A DNA stretch of 53,069 nucleotides from Lusitaniella coriacea LEGE 07157 (GTDB lineage Bacteria; Cyanobacteriota; Cyanobacteriia; Cyanobacteriales; Spirulinaceae). A program made the translations under genes and the position numbers. The stretch is from NCBI RefSeq assembly GCF_015207425.1, contig NZ_JADEWZ010000038.1, forward strand, positions 1-53,069, written 5' to 3'. The notes under the pieces are model-generated. The model was not told the origin of the DNA and did no database searches. It was given only the letters and a program-made list of their open reading frames with translations. Of the stretch, positions 51,801 through 53,069 are shown one piece after another (position 1 is the stretch's first letter; each line of letters starts with the position of its first letter).

Positions 51801-52811
51801 ATGACAAACAGTAAATCTCGCGCGAGCGTAGTTTCTAGCTCTGCCAAACAACAAGAAAATCTTTCCTATACCCGGCAGATTTTAGATGCTCGCAATACCC
51901 CAGATAAGGATTATCTTCATTCTTTTTACAAATTAGGTCGCTTTTTGTGGGCAAGGAAGCTATACAGTCATCTAGAGGGAAAGCGACAAAATACACTTGA
52001 GCAAGCAGTTAGTTTTTTGATCGAAACTCTCCCACGGGCACGGGTATCTATTGAAACAAGACAACCAGAAGATTCTATTTTCAAGGGTGTGGATGTAGAA
52101 AAAACCGTTGAGGAGATGCGCGAGGAGGGAGTGAGTTTTGGTTTGGATTTGCCCAAAGATATGGCAGATCGGCTTTACAACTATGCCAAGACAACCCCTT
52201 GCACCGAACCCGGTTACTTTTTGGAGAATAAAAATCCTGAAGAGTTTTTCATTGATGAAGTTGAAAATGGTCGTCTTCGTGGAGGACGGCGAGTGTTTCG
52301 CGCGTTGGTTCGTGGCGTTAACGAGAAAACTGGAGAAAGCCTTGGAAATTTAACAGAACCCTTGCTAAAAGATCCGATTTTATTGTCGATTATGTCAAAA
52401 TATTTGGGTTACTACCCGAATCGGGTGACGTTACATTTGACTTGGAGTATTGCCTTGGGAACCGGACTTTCTGAAGAGACAATCAGGAAAAAATATCCCC
52501 CCTCTAACTGGCATTTTGATGTTGCGGGAATTAATTTTGCAACATACTACACTTACCTAACTCCAGTGAAAAACGAGGAGGACGGCCCTCACGTAATGAT
52601 TCCGAGAACCCATGTTAAAAAGCCGATGAAAATGCTTTGGGGTTCGGCGAAAAAAAGTGAGGAATTGATAAAGCAGCATTTTAATAAAAATGAGCATTTA
52701 AACATTATGGGACCAATGGGATTTGGTTTTGTGCAAGATCCGTCTTGTTTGCATCGGGTGAAACCGCCGGTTCATTCCCATCGATTGCTTTGCCAACTTC
52801 GATTTTCCTAA
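51801..52811 (+). CDS. Phytanoyl-CoA dioxygenase (PhyH)-like protein (336 aa)
   Basis: A probable Fe(II)/2-oxoglutarate oxygenase. The facial triad is visible as His238-x-Asp240 (NWHFDVAG) and His318 (LHRV), with Arg328 (SHRLLCQLRF) as likely 2-oxoglutarate anchor. ATYYTYLTPV and GPHVMIPRTHV are family-like strands. ATG 51801 has GACGGAG ten bases upstream; the frame before it (from 51663) includes the palindromic repeat and is not used. The N-terminal 150 residues are helical and family-specific. The substrate is unknown (secondary metabolite, lipid or sugar hydroxylation are options). It is an isolated gene next to an IS. Confidence 0.8.
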   Translation: MTNSKSRASVVSSSAKQQENLSYTRQILDARNTPDKDYLHSFYKLGRFLWARKLYSHLEGKRQNTLEQAVSFLIETLPRARVSIETRQPEDSIFKGVDVEKTVEEMREEGVSFGLDLPKDMADRLYNYAKTTPCTEPGYFLENKNPEEFFIDEVENGRLRGGRRVFRALVRGVNEKTGESLGNLTEPLLKDPILLSIMSKYLGYYPNRVTLHLTWSIALGTGLSEETIRKKYPPSNWHFDVAGINFATYYTYLTPVKNEEDGPHVMIPRTHVKKPMKMLWGSAKKSEELIKQHFNKNEHLNIMGPMGFGFVQDPSCLHRVKPPVHSHRLLCQLRFS

Positions 52812-52848
52812 GTTTATTTGAATAGCGCGATCGCGCAGCACGCGCCCG

Positions 52849-52881
52849 GTATTGTATCTTCTCTTGAAGGAGGTACAATAC
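52849..52881. repeat. Inverted repeat GTATTGTA/TACAATAC
   Basis: 8-bp arms (52849-52856, 52874-52881) with a 17-base purine-rich loop, 38 bases after the dioxygenase stop. No T-run follows, so it is a weak terminator candidate. Confidence 0.5.
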
Positions 52882-52889
52882 TGTCAGTA

Positions 52890-52940
52890 AGCATTCAGCC
52901 TTATCTCTCCGTCAATCTCACAAGCTGATGGCTGAATGCT
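52890..52940. repeat. Inverted repeat AGCATTCAGCC/GGCTGAATGCT at the IS edge
   Basis: Perfect 11-bp arms (52890-52900 and 52930-52940), 29 bases apart; the right arm ends two bases before the IS boundary. It includes GCTGAT-type heptamers common in cyanobacteria. It may have been the insertion target. Confidence 0.6.
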
Positions 52941-52942
52941 AT

Positions 52943-53067
52943 CAGGGCTATTTCATTCTAAATAGAAGCTTTAGTGTGTCTAATCCGAACTGACAAAAGC
53001 GTTGAGCCTGAGCCATATTGGAGAACGCATTGGAGCGATAAAGATTGAGGGCAAAGTTACGAGCAAC
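52943..53067 (-). mobile_element. Right end of an insertion sequence (copy 2, inverted)
   Basis: Exact reverse complement of 1-125, beginning CAGGGCTATTTCATTCT. The element continues rightwards beyond the window. Confidence 0.75.
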
Positions 53068-53069
53068 CG
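52948..53069 (-). CDS. Transposase, C-terminal part only (copy 2)
   Basis: The minus strand encodes the same 39-residue tail as 1-120, ending LLFRMK and stop at 52948-52950. Two extra bases before it run out of the window. No difference from copy 1 is seen, so the two copies are recent or were homogenised. Confidence 0.65.
   Translation of the reverse strand, partial: VARNFALNLYRSNAFSNMAQAQRFCQFGLDTLKLLFRMK

Noticed and set aside
51574-51804. 76-codon frame upstream of the dioxygenase gene
   Set aside because: It spans the palindromic repeat and has no pattern of a protein.
1-53069. 52.8-kb composite transposon flanked by two IS copies
   Set aside because: Content is mostly housekeeping and conserved genes, and the bases next to the two IS ends differ; contig ends at repeats are more likely.

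Overview
The window is cyanobacterial chromosomal DNA. It is littered with the HIP1 octamer GCGATCGC, carries a photosystem II S4-domain gene, a metallothionein/SmtB pair, menD and dxs, and has several protein types found mainly in cyanobacteria. Short tandem repeats, hairpin elements and IS ends suggest a repeat-rich, probably filamentous species; I cannot name it. The two window ends are the same IS 3' end in opposite orientation (1-125 and 52943-53067), so the stretch is probably a contig broken at IS copies.

Layout. 526-7327: a lipoprotein, then a surface-polysaccharide cluster (GT4 glycosyltransferase, phosphoglycosyl transferase, gmd, fcl), the divergent smtA/smtB pair with its operator, and a GT2 membrane glycosyltransferase. 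7432-12534: menD, an AT-rich orphan gene, dxs and a small membrane protein. 12706-14310: two coiled-coil proteins, one with a possible DNA-binding head. 14394-17489 (minus strand): an operon of a PSII S4 protein, two membrane/coiled-coil proteins and a PaO-type Rieske oxygenase. 17624-22901: a FecR-domain protein, tRNA-Arg(TCT), conserved cyanobacterial unknowns, a translationally coupled membrane/HTH pair and an LRAT-fold protein. 22902-24146 is non-coding: the decayed 3' end of a ppsA gene with its terminator, and a Yfr1-like motif.

24147-35245 is the most striking region: four consecutive exported proteins. They are a DUF11+SdrD-B protein, a 1331-residue predicted outer-membrane barrel whose start overlaps it, a parallel beta-helix protein, and a 1429-residue protein with a tandem array of DUF11 modules. 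I read this as a candidate undescribed surface-fibre or adhesion system. 35389-42795 holds an orphan ABC-2 permease, a full and a degenerate histidine kinase, a GNAT acetyltransferase, a peptidoglycan-binding protein, msrB and rsmH.

43148-51068 is a signalling island: a 1848-residue Ser/Thr kinase-ATPase-GAF-histidine kinase, a FIST sensor protein, a second histidine kinase closely resembling the tail of the first, and the wreck of a third kinase tail. Repeat-like DNA is found inside the giant kinase gene. tRNA-Ser(TGA) and a phytanoyl-CoA-dioxygenase-like gene close the window. Family calls rest on motifs read by eye; no database search was run.
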